From Polynucleobacter sp. (lineage in GTDB: Bacteria > Pseudomonadota > Gammaproteobacteria > Burkholderiales > Burkholderiaceae): a stretch of DNA of 64,000 nucleotides. Each line of letters starts with the position of its first letter. Within the stretch, counting starts at the first letter, position 1. Shown here piece after piece: positions 23,851 to 34,515 of the stretch. Below the pieces are notes generated by a model. The model made no database searches. It had not been told where the DNA came from and saw only the letters and a program-made list of their open reading frames with translations. The stretch lies in assembly GCF_030693775.1 (NCBI RefSeq), contig NZ_JAUXZY010000004.1:62001-126000 (forward strand). The letters run 5' to 3'. Both the position numbers and the translations under genes were made by a program.

Positions 23851-25742
23851 TCCGGAATCTCCTTAGGCCATTTGCCATTGATATAAAAGTCGAGCGCTTT
23901 GCGCGCAATCGGCGCAGCGTATTGCGCGCCGAAGCCGGCGTTCTCCACAATTAAAGCAATCACAATTGTGGGCTTCTCTGCGGGCGCAAAGGCAACAAAA
24001 AGAGCGTGGTCGCGTAAAAATTCGGGGGTAGTGGCATGGTTATATTCTTTCGAATTCAAGCTAAAGACTTGGGATGTGCCCGTTTTCCCTGCGTTGGTAT
24101 AGGGGGCATCTTTAAACGACTTTGCAGATGTACCAACTTGATTCACAGCCACCATTGATTTCTTGATGACGTCAATATTCTCCGGCTTAAAGTTCAGGCG
24201 ATAACTTTCTTTCGGGGTAGTTAGTTTTTGTTGGCGCGTAAAGGGATCCTCAACCGCTTTCACTAAATGCGGTTTCATCACTACACCTTCGTTGACCACA
24301 TTTGCTAGGGCATGCGCGACTTGCAAAATGGTGAAGGAGTTATAGCCTTGCCCAATACCAAGGGAAATTGTTTCGCCCTCAAACCATTTCTGCTGCTCTG
24401 GTTTCTTAAAGTATTTTTTCTTCCACTCGGTGGACGGCAAGATACCGACGGCTTCGCCATCCAGGTCGATGCCTGTTTTCTGACCAAAGCCCAGGGGCCG
24501 CATAAAATCATGCATCGTGTTGACTCCCATTTCCCGTGCCAACAGGTAGTAATAGGTGTCGCATGATTCAACAATAGACTTTTCCATGTCCACCATGCCA
24601 TGCCCACCTTTCTTGTCATCGCGGAAGGTATGCGTGCCTAAAGTAAAGAAACCAGGGTCTGCAATCGCCTGAGAAGGCGTTCTAATGCCGAGCTCAAGCG
24701 CGGCGAGCGCCATAAACGGTTTGTAGGTCGATGCAGGAGGATAAAGGCCTTTCAGCGGTCGGTTGTAGAGCGGCCTGCTTTTGGATTCATTGAGCTCTTT
24801 CCAGGTCGCCGAATCAATCCCCTCAACAAAATCATTTGGATTGAAATTGGGCTTCGATACAAATGCCAGTACATCGCCGGTGGCAGGCTCGATTGCAACG
24901 AATGCACCGCGGAAATTACCGTAGAGCTGCTCAACGAGGTATTGCAACTTGATATCAACCGAGAGGATGACGTTTTTACCGGGCTTTGAAGGAAAACTGG
25001 AGAGCGTTCGAATTGGCCTACCTCCAGCAGTGATTTCGACTTGATCGTAGCCTGGCACGCCCCGTAGAACATGCTCGTAACTCTGTTCAATGCCAATCTT
25101 GCCAACGTACTGAATTCCCGGCAAGAACGCATTTTTTAATTCACTCGCATCATCGGATTCCGTGGCATTGCTAATCTCGGATTGCATCCGCTCTTTGTCT
25201 TTTTGGGATACGCGTCCAATGTACCCAATCATGTGCGAGCCGAGTTCGTTGTAAGGGTACTCCCGAAAGTTGCGCGAACGGATCTCTACGCCGGGAAAGC
25301 GATAGCGGTTTGCCATAAAGCGTGCCGTCTCAACCTCATTCAGCATCGATCGCAACGGGAATGTCCCCATATTGCGAGCATCTTCTAGCGAGCGCTTAAA
25401 GTTACGGCGATCGCGTGGACTGATGGCGATAATCTCGGAAAGATCATCGATTAACTTATCGACACTGCTCTCAATTTCGCTCACGTTGACGTCTAAGGTC
25501 AGCGCAGAATAATTTCTACCGATCACAATCCCATTGCGATCAATCAATAGCCCCCGCATGGCTGGCGCAGGAACAATGGCAATGCGATTATTTTCGGCTA
25601 AGGTGGAGTACTTGCCATGATTGATGATTTGCAGCCAAACTAGGCGACTTAATAAAAGAACAAAACAAACAGTGACAAAAAGAATGGCAATCCGAGTGCG
25701 GTCCTGAAATGAGGAAAGGTCTGATTTTTTGAATGATGCCAT
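23832..25742 (-). CDS. mrdA: Penicillin-binding protein 2 (elongation transpeptidase)
   Basis: 636 aa. An N-terminal membrane segment (IAILFVTVCFVLLLSRLVW) precedes the pedestal domain and the transpeptidase domain. Active-site motifs are SxxK in PPASTYKPFMALAALE, SxN as SCDTYYYLLAREMG, and KTGT in AGKTGTSQVFS. PBP2 cross-links peptidoglycan laid down by RodA along the cell cylinder and is the target of mecillinam in E. coli. It sits between mreD and rodA, in the usual order. Confidence 0.95.
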   Translation of the reverse strand: MASFKKSDLSSFQDRTRIAILFVTVCFVLLLSRLVWLQIINHGKYSTLAENNRIAIVPAPAMRGLLIDRNGIVIGRNYSALTLDVNVSEIESSVDKLIDDLSEIIAISPRDRRNFKRSLEDARNMGTFPLRSMLNEVETARFMANRYRFPGVEIRSRNFREYPYNELGSHMIGYIGRVSQKDKERMQSEISNATESDDASELKNAFLPGIQYVGKIGIEQSYEHVLRGVPGYDQVEITAGGRPIRTLSSFPSKPGKNVILSVDIKLQYLVEQLYGNFRGAFVAIEPATGDVLAFVSKPNFNPNDFVEGIDSATWKELNESKSRPLYNRPLKGLYPPASTYKPFMALAALELGIRTPSQAIADPGFFTLGTHTFRDDKKGGHGMVDMEKSIVESCDTYYYLLAREMGVNTMHDFMRPLGFGQKTGIDLDGEAVGILPSTEWKKKYFKKPEQQKWFEGETISLGIGQGYNSFTILQVAHALANVVNEGVVMKPHLVKAVEDPFTRQQKLTTPKESYRLNFKPENIDVIKKSMVAVNQVGTSAKSFKDAPYTNAGKTGTSQVFSLNSKEYNHATTPEFLRDHALFVAFAPAEKPTIVIALIVENAGFGAQYAAPIARKALDFYINGKWPKEIPEWKRAP

Positions 25743-25759
25743 TGCAGTTAGCTCAGAGA

Positions 25760-26284
25760 CTAGAGCGGACGATTGTGATCAATGTCGATTGGACGTCGTT
25801 GTGGTGCAAGCAATAGCTTCGTTGCAACAGGCCACAATGCAGCCTCAATCACGCCTTGCAGGACGCCTCCCAGGCCCCACCAGTAGATCGATCCTGTTAA
25901 AAGCCAATGGACCAGCACTGGGAAAATCGACACCAACATAAATATAGGTAATACATGCAGGGCCTGTGCATAAACCTGCAATGAGCTGATGCGGCGATGC
26001 CACGCCACAGCAAGATAGGCAACCAAGGCATAACTGAAGGCGTGCAAACCAAGTAAGTCGGAGTTATGCACGTCCATCGCCAGCCCAAGGAGCGATGCCC
26101 ACACTACGCCAACATAGCGGTGTTGGTGGATGTTCCAAAACACAATGCAGATGATCAGCCAATCCGGAACCCAGGCGTGATTGCCCAGCGGTAATAAATT
26201 AAGGAGCAATGCGCAAAACAGGCTGACGAAGATAAATATTGGGTTAACCGGGCGCAGAATGTAGCCACTTTGAAAATCAATCAT
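25760..26284 (-). CDS. mreD: Rod-shape-determining protein MreD
   Basis: 174 aa with five to six hydrophobic segments (NPIFIFVSLFCALLLNLLPLG, WLIICIVFWNIHQHRYVGVVWASLLGLAMDVHNSDLLGLHAFSYALVAYLAV). The DVHN-D-LG-HA motif is a MreD family marker. Inner-membrane component of the elongasome, bridging MreC and PBP2. Overlaps mreC by four bases, indicating translational coupling. Confidence 0.92.
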   Translation of the reverse strand: MIDFQSGYILRPVNPIFIFVSLFCALLLNLLPLGNHAWVPDWLIICIVFWNIHQHRYVGVVWASLLGLAMDVHNSDLLGLHAFSYALVAYLAVAWHRRISSLQVYAQALHVLPIFMLVSIFPVLVHWLLTGSIYWWGLGGVLQGVIEAALWPVATKLLLAPQRRPIDIDHNRPL

Positions 26285-27192
26285 GGCATGCCTCGCGTAC
26301 GGGTTTTGCGTCGACCGGGTGCATTTTCTGGGGTCCCTGCGCTGGGCTTAGCATCCCATTGGGGGTCATACAAAAGGGCGAGCGCCTGACGGTTTCGATT
26401 AATGCCTGCTACCGGTGTACAAAAGACGTTCGCTGTATTTTTATCCACATTGCGTTCGATGCGCGTAATCATGGCGACCGCAAAACCGGGCGGGTAGGTG
26501 CCATCGATTCCCGAAGTAAGTAGGACGTCGCCCACCTCTAAATCACTCGCCACCGGCAGGTAGCGCAGCTCCAGTAAATTTCCGCGCCCAGTACCAAAGA
26601 CGGCTGCACGCAGGCCGTTGCGTGCGACTTGCACGGGAACGGCAAAGTCTCGATCCTCCAGTAGTGAAACTTCGGCAGAGCCCGCATACAGGCGGACCAC
26701 TTGACCCAAAATACCTGCGTCGCTGGCAATGGGGTTGCCCAGCTTTAAGCCATCTTCTGCGCCGCGATCAATGACCACGCGCTGTGAAATGGGATTGCTT
26801 GGGTTGTAGAGAATTTCAACCGGGATCGTTTTGTAAGCAACTTCTTTCTGTAGACTTAAAAGTTCACGCAAGTTTTGGTTTTCTGCGCGGAGTAATTCGG
26901 ACTGATTCGCAAGCAGTGTTAGCTCGCTTTGCCGTTGTTTTAGCTCGGCGTTCTCAATGGCCAAGGTAGAGCGCGTCGTGAAGTAAGAGTCACTCGCAGT
27001 AAACAAATTGCGCGGCAACTGCATGATGTATTCCAATGGGCGCAAGCCCAGATTGATGGAGTCACGCACGAGATCAATGGTCTTAAAGCGGAAGTCAATC
27101 AACATCAAGGCAGCGCTGATGGACAGGCACACAATGAGTTTGACCAGAGCGGGTATGCCCTGTTTAAAGAGGGGTGGGGCGCTGTGTTGCAA
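26281..27192 (-). CDS. mreC: Rod-shape-determining protein MreC
   Basis: 303 aa. The N-terminus MQHSAPPLFKQGIPALVKLIV has the conserved PPLFKQG and is followed by a single membrane segment, a coiled coil (AIENAELKQRQSELTLLANQSELLRAENQNLRELL) and the periplasmic beta domain (RVVIDRGAEDGLKLGNPIASD, GVLTSGIDGTYPPGFAVAMI-like region). MreC forms filaments in the periplasm that activate PBP2. The start codon is TTG with an AAGG only two bases away, so translation probably depends on the upstream mreB message. The tail after residue 280 is basic and proline-rich. Confidence 0.92.
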   Translation of the reverse strand: MQHSAPPLFKQGIPALVKLIVCLSISAALMLIDFRFKTIDLVRDSINLGLRPLEYIMQLPRNLFTASDSYFTTRSTLAIENAELKQRQSELTLLANQSELLRAENQNLRELLSLQKEVAYKTIPVEILYNPSNPISQRVVIDRGAEDGLKLGNPIASDAGILGQVVRLYAGSAEVSLLEDRDFAVPVQVARNGLRAAVFGTGRGNLLELRYLPVASDLEVGDVLLTSGIDGTYPPGFAVAMITRIERNVDKNTANVFCTPVAGINRNRQALALLYDPQWDAKPSAGTPENAPGRRKTRTRGMP

Positions 27193-27215
27193 GACCTTAT
27201 CTGACTAAGGTCGAC

Positions 27216-28283
<1,068 letters not shown>

Positions 28284-28320
28284 TTAATGAAAATACAGAT
28301 CAATGATACCCTAGCGCCCC

Positions 28321-28614
28321 ATGAAACTTGATGATGTTCAGCGCATAGCGCACCTCTCCCGCCTGGAGTTAAGCCAAGCAGAAGCAGAGCTTGTTTTGCC
28401 CCAATTGCAGGCCATTTTTTCCTTAGTGGAGGAGATGCAGGCGGTCGATACCAGTAATTTCGCTCCTCTGGCGCACCCGATTCTATTTTTGCGCGATTTA
28501 GCGCAGCCACTACGCCCAGACCAGGTTACCGAGGTGAATAACCGCGAGCAGAATATGCAGTCAGCTCCGGCCCAGCAAAATGGCTATTTTTTGGTCCCAA
28601 GGGTGATTGAATGA
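28321..28614 (+). CDS. gatC: Asp-tRNA(Asn)/Glu-tRNA(Gln) amidotransferase subunit C
   Basis: 97 aa, normal GatC length. Starts [53 protein letters not shown], the family pattern in which the N-terminal helix wraps around GatA. It stabilises the GatA/GatB heterodimer that converts Glu-tRNA(Gln) to Gln-tRNA(Gln) or Asp-tRNA(Asn) to Asn-tRNA(Asn). It overlaps gatA by four bases (ATGA). Confidence 0.94.
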   Translation: MKLDDVQRIAHLSRLELSQAEAELVLPQLQAIFSLVEEMQAVDTSNFAPLAHPILFLRDLAQPLRPDQVTEVNNREQNMQSAPAQQNGYFLVPRVIE

Positions 28615-30122
28615 GCTGGCATCTGTCTTCAGTAGCAATGCTGGCAAAGGCGCTGGAAGCCAAAACAGTCTCCAGCGTTGAGCTGGCAAGCCATTTCCTC
28701 TCGCGCATTCAGGCCGGCGCGTGCTGGAATGCCTTCTTGGACGTCAATCCAGACTTAACCCTGGAGCAGGCTGCCAGCGCCGACCGCATTCGGGCAGCTG
28801 GCAAGGCCGGTCAGTTAACCGGTATCCCCTTGGCCCATAAGGATGTTTTTGTCACGCGCGGCTGGAAATCCACCGCCGCTTCAAAGATGCTGCTTGGTTA
28901 TCAAAGCCCGTTTGATGCAGCAGTAGTCGAGCGCTTAGGCATGCCCAGTGAGCAAAACCCAAATGGCGCTGGCATGGTTTGTTTGGGCAAGGCCAATATG
29001 GATGAGTTTGCGATGGGCTCCTCCAACGAAAATTCAGCTTTTGGTCCCGTTCTTAACCCGTGGAATCCAGCCTATGTGGCGGGCGGATCATCCGGCGGCT
29101 CTGCCGCTGCAGTCGCTGCTGGCTTAGCGCCGATAGCAACGGGTACTGATACCGGCGGCTCGATTCGTCAGCCGGCCGCTCTGTGTGGTCTCACCGGGAT
29201 TAAGCCCAGTTATGGGCGGGTATCCCGGTACGGCATGATTGCCTACGCATCTTCCTTAGATCAGGCGGGCCCGATTGGGAAAACCGCCGAAGACTGCGCT
29301 CTATTGCTAAGCGCAATGTCCCACCATGATCCACGGGATTCAACATCCTTGGCCGATTCGGGCGAGGACTATGGTCGTTATCTAAATACAGCATGGGACG
29401 CTAGCGCCGCAGCAGCAAAACCTTTAAGCGGATTGCGTGTGGGCCTACCGGTTGAATTCTTCGCCGAAGGCTTGGCAGATGGCGTCGCAAAGTCGGTGCG
29501 TGAGGGCGCAAATCAATTGCAGGCCCTCGGCGCAACTTTGGTTGAGGTTAGTCTGCCGAAAACAAAACTCTCGATCCCGGTTTATTACGTACTGGCCCCA
29601 GCCGAGGCATCGAGTAATTTAAGTCGCTTTGACGGTGTTCGCTATGGTCATCGCACGAATGAATACCGTGATTTATCCGAGATGTATAAAAAATCACGGA
29701 CCGAAGGTTTTGGCTCGGAGGTGAAACGCCGTATCTTAATTGGTAGTTATGTCTTATCGCATGGCTACTACGATGCCTATTACTTGCAAGCCCAGCGTAT
29801 TCGGCGCATCATCGCTGCCGATTTCCAAACTGCTTTTGCGCAGTGTGACCTCATTCTGGGCCCCGTCACGCCAGACGTTGCTTGGAAGTTTGGTGAAAAA
29901 TCAAACGATCCCTTGCAAATGTATCTTGCCGATATTTATACCTTGTCTACCAATCTCGCCGGCTTGCCGGCGATGAGCGTTCCCTGTGGATTTAGTCAAG
30001 ACTTACCGATCGGTATGCAACTGATCGGTAACTATTTTTCAGAAGCGCGACTCTTGCAGGTGGCGCATCAGTTCCAGCAGGCCACCGATTGGCACCTGCG
30101 CCAACCTAGCGAGGTGCTGTAA
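28611..30122 (+). CDS. gatA: Asp-tRNA(Asn)/Glu-tRNA(Gln) amidotransferase subunit A
   Basis: 503 aa amidase-signature protein that hydrolyses glutamine to release ammonia for GatB. The Lys-Ser-Ser catalytic triad is visible: Lys in [14 protein letters not shown], the cis-Ser in [17 protein letters not shown] and the nucleophilic Ser in [31 protein letters not shown]. The C-terminal half carries [26 protein letters not shown]. Translationally coupled to gatC; gatB starts on its stop codon. Confidence 0.96.
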   Translation: MSWHLSSVAMLAKALEAKTVSSVELASHFLSRIQAGACWNAFLDVNPDLTLEQAASADRIRAAGKAGQLTGIPLAHKDVFVTRGWKSTAASKMLLGYQSPFDAAVVERLGMPSEQNPNGAGMVCLGKANMDEFAMGSSNENSAFGPVLNPWNPAYVAGGSSGGSAAAVAAGLAPIATGTDTGGSIRQPAALCGLTGIKPSYGRVSRYGMIAYASSLDQAGPIGKTAEDCALLLSAMSHHDPRDSTSLADSGEDYGRYLNTAWDASAAAAKPLSGLRVGLPVEFFAEGLADGVAKSVREGANQLQALGATLVEVSLPKTKLSIPVYYVLAPAEASSNLSRFDGVRYGHRTNEYRDLSEMYKKSRTEGFGSEVKRRILIGSYVLSHGYYDAYYLQAQRIRRIIAADFQTAFAQCDLILGPVTPDVAWKFGEKSNDPLQMYLADIYTLSTNLAGLPAMSVPCGFSQDLPIGMQLIGNYFSEARLLQVAHQFQQATDWHLRQPSEVL

Positions 30123-31588
30123 TGCAGTGGGAGGTTGTGATTGGTCTGGAGACGCATACTCAACTGCGTACTGAATCCAAAATTTTCAGTGGCGCGAGCA
30201 CGCAGTTTGGTGCCGACGTGAATACACAAGCTTGCCCGGTTGATTTAGCGTTACCGGGCGTGCTGCCAGTTTTAAATCGCCAAGCAGTCGAGCATGCCAT
30301 TCGCTTTGGTTTGGCAATCGATGCAGCAATTGCACCCGTGAGTATCTTTGCGCGGAAAAATTATTTTTATCCTGATCTTCCCAAAGGCTATCAGATTAGC
30401 CAGTATGAGATTCCAGTTGTCTTGGGCGGCCACTTAGAAATTGTTGTTGGTGACACCACGAAAGTAATTGAGTTAACCCGCGCACATTTAGAAGAAGATG
30501 CCGGCAAATCAGTCCACGAGGATTTTATTGGTCCGCATGGCGAGCCCTCCAGCGGCATTGATTTAAATCGCGCTGGCACCCCGCTGTTAGAAATTGTGAC
30601 GGAGCCAGTCATGCGTAGCGCTGCCGAGGCAGTGGCGTATGCAAAAACCTTACATAGTCTGGTAGTGTGGCTTGGGGTATGCGATGGCAATATGCAAGAG
30701 GGTTCGTTTCGATGTGATGCCAACGTATCGGTACGCCCTGTGGGGCAGGAGGCGTTTGGCACCCGCTGCGAAATTAAGAATTTAAACTCATTCCGTTTTT
30801 TAGAAGAGGCGATTCAATACGAAGTCCGTCGGCAGATTGAGCTAATCGAAGACGGCGGCACAGTGGTGCAAGAAACGCGTTTGTATGATCCGGACAAGCA
30901 AGAGACACGCAGCATGCGCAGTAAAGAAGATGCGCAAGATTACCGCTATTTCCCAGACCCCGATTTATTACCACTAGTGATTGATGAGGCTTGGATTGAT
31001 TCGATTCGCTCGACTATGCCAGCCCTACCAGCGCATCTAAAACAGCAGTGGCAAGATGCATTTGGTTTGAGTCTCTACGATGCCGAGTTGTTAACGCAAG
31101 ATCGTGCCACGGCAACACTCTTTGAAGAGTTGTTAGCCATACTGGGTAAGCCCTTGGCAAAGGCAGTAGCCAACTGGATGACGGGTGACTTTGCCTCGAC
31201 CTTAAATCGGGCCGGCATGTCGGCAGCCGATTCGCCCTTAAATGCAGCGCAGCTGGCCCCACTACTCAGCCGTGTGGCCGATGGAACCATCTCTAACAAG
31301 ATTGCGAAAGATATTTTTGCCGACTTATGGAAAGAGGCGTTAGAGGGTCAGCTCAAGAGCACGGTAGATTCGATTATTGAGTCAAAGGGCTTAAAGCAAA
31401 TTAGCGATAGTGGCGAACTCGAGACTCTGATCGACCAAGTCATGCAGGCCAATAGCGCATTTGTTGACGAGTTTCGTGCGGGCAAAGAAAAAGCATTTAA
31501 TGCCCTCGTCGGGCAGGTGATGAAGGCATCGCAAGGCAAGGCAAATCCCCAGCAAGTGAATGCGTTGCTGCGTAAAAAATTGAGCTAG
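30122..31588 (+). CDS. gatB: Asp-tRNA(Asn)/Glu-tRNA(Gln) amidotransferase subunit B
   Basis: 488 aa. [24 protein letters not shown] is the GatB opening. Signature runs include [18 protein letters not shown], the kinase-like [12 protein letters not shown] and [16 protein letters not shown]. The subunit phosphorylates the misacylated tRNA and performs the amidation. The C-terminal YqeY/tail domain ([13 protein letters not shown]) is complete. It starts on gatA stop (TAATG) and is followed eight bases later by the DUF484 gene. Confidence 0.96.
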   Translation: MQWEVVIGLETHTQLRTESKIFSGASTQFGADVNTQACPVDLALPGVLPVLNRQAVEHAIRFGLAIDAAIAPVSIFARKNYFYPDLPKGYQISQYEIPVVLGGHLEIVVGDTTKVIELTRAHLEEDAGKSVHEDFIGPHGEPSSGIDLNRAGTPLLEIVTEPVMRSAAEAVAYAKTLHSLVVWLGVCDGNMQEGSFRCDANVSVRPVGQEAFGTRCEIKNLNSFRFLEEAIQYEVRRQIELIEDGGTVVQETRLYDPDKQETRSMRSKEDAQDYRYFPDPDLLPLVIDEAWIDSIRSTMPALPAHLKQQWQDAFGLSLYDAELLTQDRATATLFEELLAILGKPLAKAVANWMTGDFASTLNRAGMSAADSPLNAAQLAPLLSRVADGTISNKIAKDIFADLWKEALEGQLKSTVDSIIESKGLKQISDSGELETLIDQVMQANSAFVDEFRAGKEKAFNALVGQVMKASQGKANPQQVNALLRKKLS

Positions 31589-31596
31589 GAATAAGC

Positions 31597-32256
31597 ATGA
31601 GTGAAATCGATTCAACCCAAGCAGAACAAGAAGCCCTCGTAGCAGAATGGCTGCGCGCAACCCCGGGATTTTTTGAGCGCTATGCTGACTTGTTAAATGA
31701 CATCCGTTTAAAGCACCCTCACGAAGACCGCGCTATCTCCTTGCAAGAGCGTCAGATGTCCTTGTTGCGCAATCAAAATACCGAACTCAATCGTCGCCTA
31801 AGCGAGATGCTACATTTTGGTAGTCGCAATGACAAAACCCAACAAGGCCTAGTCGCCTGGTTGCTGATGCTCATGAAAGCAAGCAGTCAAGCCGATGTCG
31901 AGCTTGCGGTTACGGCAGGCCTTGCACAGGTATTTGAAGTGGATGCAGTGCGCATTCTGAGTCCCAATGCGGCCTATGCCCCTTGGGTTGCAAAGCCCTT
32001 GTGTGGTCCGCTTGCTGACTTGCCCCAAGCGGATATTGATCTACTCTCGCAGTCACTTCCATTGGATGCCGCATGGCAAAGCATGGTGGCGATTGGCTTA
32101 CCCTTGCAGGATCACTCACCTGCTGTGCTGCTCTTAGCGAGCCACGATGCCACTCGTTTTACTGTGGACATGGGCGCGTTTTATCTGCAGCAGATTGCGC
32201 AACTCACTGCAGCCGCCCTAGACCGAGTTGGAGCGTATGAAGCCCCCATCGGCTGA
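31597..32256 (+). CDS. DUF484 family GAF-like protein
   Basis: 219 aa. The N-terminal region ATPGFFERYADLLNDIRLKHPHEDRAISLQERQMSLLRNQN is the DUF484 signature, followed by a helical linker and a GAF-like domain. This family is usually next to dapF or xerC in proteobacteria, as here, but its function is unknown. AGGAATAAGC precedes the ATG. It overlaps xerC by 20 bases, so the two are probably co-translated. Confidence 0.85.
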   Translation: MSEIDSTQAEQEALVAEWLRATPGFFERYADLLNDIRLKHPHEDRAISLQERQMSLLRNQNTELNRRLSEMLHFGSRNDKTQQGLVAWLLMLMKASSQADVELAVTAGLAQVFEVDAVRILSPNAAYAPWVAKPLCGPLADLPQADIDLLSQSLPLDAAWQSMVAIGLPLQDHSPAVLLLASHDATRFTVDMGAFYLQQIAQLTAAALDRVGAYEAPIG

Positions 32257-33214
32257 GCTGCACCCCCAGGTGCAGGCCTATTTGCACGAGCTGCATGTAT
32301 TGCGGCAACTTTCTCCCCACACTATCAAAGCCTATCAAGCCGATTTATCGGAGCTGCACCAGTCGGCTCAGGAGGATGGTTTAGATTTAACTGCAGTTAC
32401 GAATGGCCATATTCGTCGCTGGGCAGCTCGCTTGCACTCCAAGGGCAAATCACCCAGAACCATTGCACGCACCTTGTCAGCGTGGCGAGGTTGGTACGAC
32501 TGGCTATCCCAGAAGCAGGATCAGCCAACGTTAAAAGCAAATCCAGTAGACGATGTAAAGGCGCCCAAGCGGGCGCGAGCATTGCCCAAAGCCTTGTCGG
32601 TCGAGCAAGCGCTGGCATTAATTAATCAAGCGATCCTCGAGGCCAAAGCCAGTCCTGGCTTAGAAACCGTCCGCGATGCCGCCATCATTGAGTTGCTGTA
32701 TTCCTCTGGTCTGCGCTTATCCGAGCTTTTGGGGATTGATGTGGCCCCCAGCCAGGACCGCGCATATGAATCTGCGGGTTGGTTGGATTGGGATTCAGCG
32801 GAAGTGACGGTTTTAGGTAAAGGCGGCAAGCGCAGAAGTGTGCCAGTTGGAACGGCGGCGATGAGCTCGCTTAGAGCATGGCTCGAGATACGGCAGCAGC
32901 TGCAGCCTGCGCAGGCTACACCCGCATTGTTTTTGGGTAGCAGAGAAGCGCGCCTATCGCCTAGAACCGTTCAGGCACGCTTGCGCAGCTTAGCGATCCG
33001 CGCCGGCCTGCCAACCCATGTTCACCCGCACATGATGCGCCATAGCTTTGCTAGCCACGTCCTGCAGTCATCCCATGACCTGCGGGCAGTCCAGGAAATG
33101 CTGGGGCACGCCAGTATTGCCAGTACCCAAATTTATACCGCCTTGGATTTTCAGCACCTCGCGCAAGCCTATGATTTAGCGCATCCTCGTGCGAAGGCAG
33201 GGCAGGCAAAGTAA
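32237..33214 (+). CDS. xerC: Tyrosine recombinase XerC
   Basis: 325 aa from ATG 32237; the ORF track begins three codons earlier at TTG. The N-terminal SAM-like core-binding domain (YLHELHVLRQLSPHTIKAYQADLSEL) precedes the catalytic domain. Catalytic residues are Arg in LLYSSGLRLSELLG, Lys in TVLGKGGKRRSVPVG, His/Arg in HMMRHSFASHVL, His in MLGHASIASTQ and Tyr in QIYTALDF. With XerD it resolves chromosome dimers at dif. There is an insertion of about 15 residues (VAPSQDRAYESAGWLDW) between the Arg and Lys motifs. DUF484-xerC is a common pair. Confidence 0.93.
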   Translation: MKPPSAELHPQVQAYLHELHVLRQLSPHTIKAYQADLSELHQSAQEDGLDLTAVTNGHIRRWAARLHSKGKSPRTIARTLSAWRGWYDWLSQKQDQPTLKANPVDDVKAPKRARALPKALSVEQALALINQAILEAKASPGLETVRDAAIIELLYSSGLRLSELLGIDVAPSQDRAYESAGWLDWDSAEVTVLGKGGKRRSVPVGTAAMSSLRAWLEIRQQLQPAQATPALFLGSREARLSPRTVQARLRSLAIRAGLPTHVHPHMMRHSFASHVLQSSHDLRAVQEMLGHASIASTQIYTALDFQHLAQAYDLAHPRAKAGQAK

Positions 33215-33324
33215 ATCCCAGCAACGATGTCCTCGGAACTCGGTAAGATGATGGGTTAGTCACCATTAACTTACGCAAAACCACTTTTTACAACGGCATC
33301 TGACATAGCGAAAGCAATACGATC

Positions 33325-34392
33325 ATGGCATTAATTCCCGTCACCATTCTGACTGGCTTCTTAGGAAGCGGCAAAACCACCCTTTTAAAGCACATCTTGA
33401 CCGAGCAGCACGGCAAAAAAATTGCGGTGATTGAAAACGAGTTTGGCGAAGAGAACATCGATAACGATATTCTGGTCCAAGAGAGTCAAGAACAAATTGT
33501 GCAAATGAGCAATGGTTGTATTTGTTGCACGATTCGGGGCGATTTGGTGGAGGCCTTGAATCAGCTGTGGGAGCAGCGCCGCGATAAGAAAATTCAGTTC
33601 GAGCGAGTAGTGATCGAAACCACCGGGGTTGCCAATCCTGGGCCAGTAGCCCAAACCTTTTTTATGGACGATGACGTCGCCGATCACTACGTGCTTGATG
33701 CAATTGTGACCCTAGTGGACGCCAAGCACGGTCAGCAGCAGCTGAGCGAGCATGAGGAGGCGCAGCGCCAAGTCGGCTTTGCAGACCAAATTTTTATTAC
33801 CAAGACTGATCTCGTAACGGATGCCGAGGTCGCGGCACTGCGCGCCCGGCTCATGCACATGAACCCCCGTGCACCAATTAAGGCGATTTCCAAGGGGGTG
33901 GTGCCACTCAATGAAGTGCTGGATTTAAAGGGATTCAATCTCAATGCGAAATTAGACATTGACCCCCACTTTTTGGAACAGGAAGACCACAACCACGATG
34001 ATTGCGGGCATGACCATAGTCACGACCATGATCACGCCACCTGTGGGCACGATCACAGCCACGACACACACCAACACCATGGACACCATGGACATACTGA
34101 CCGCATTCAGTCATTTGTATTTAGGAGCGATCGTCCCTTTGACCACAAAAAATTAGAAGACTTCTTGGGCGGTATTTTGGAGGTCTTTGGTGAGAAGATG
34201 CTGCGCTATAAAGGGGTGCTGTATGTGAAGGGCAGTAATCGCAAAGTGGTGTTTCAGGGGGTGCACCAAATGATGGGCAGCGATATGGCCGGCCTTTGGG
34301 GTGCAGAGCCCAAGCAAACCCGGATGGTCTTTATTGGCATTGATTTACCCAAAGATACCCTAATGGCTGGACTAGAAGGGTGTTTGGCGTAG
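33325..34392 (+). CDS. COG0523 (CobW/ZNG1-like) GTPase with His-rich metal-binding region
   Basis: 355 aa G3E-family GTPase. Walker A is TGFLGSGKTTLLKHIL, the metal site is the family CxCC motif in SNGCICCTIRGDL, GTPase motifs are VVIETTGVANPGPV and FITKTDLV. Between the GTPase and the C-terminal CobW_C domain is a run of about 35 residues rich in His, Asp and Cys (HNHDDCGHDHSHDHDHATCGHDH and onwards). Such regions bind Zn, Co or Ni, and the family delivers metals to client proteins. The metal cannot be told from sequence. The next gene is a zinc-ligand-poor DksA, a notable combination. An imperfect GTTA/TAAC palindrome in the upstream gap is weak evidence of Zur control. Confidence 0.9.
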   Translation: MALIPVTILTGFLGSGKTTLLKHILTEQHGKKIAVIENEFGEENIDNDILVQESQEQIVQMSNGCICCTIRGDLVEALNQLWEQRRDKKIQFERVVIETTGVANPGPVAQTFFMDDDVADHYVLDAIVTLVDAKHGQQQLSEHEEAQRQVGFADQIFITKTDLVTDAEVAALRARLMHMNPRAPIKAISKGVVPLNEVLDLKGFNLNAKLDIDPHFLEQEDHNHDDCGHDHSHDHDHATCGHDHSHDTHQHHGHHGHTDRIQSFVFRSDRPFDHKKLEDFLGGILEVFGEKMLRYKGVLYVKGSNRKVVFQGVHQMMGSDMAGLWGAEPKQTRMVFIGIDLPKDTLMAGLEGCLA

Positions 34393-34515
34393 TACAATCC
34401 GCCGCCACAGGCCTGATTCGCTTGAGGTAACAAATTGGCAGTAAAACAGTAGTGAGTAGTAGCAAAACTTTGGCAGAATGGGGCAATAGTGCTCCAAATC
34501 CATGGAAAGAATGAC

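Noticed and set aside
33255-33275. GTTAGTCACCATTAAC as a Zur box before the COG0523 gene
   Set aside because: Only the outer GTTA/TAAC match; the centre does not fit a Zur palindrome well enough to call.
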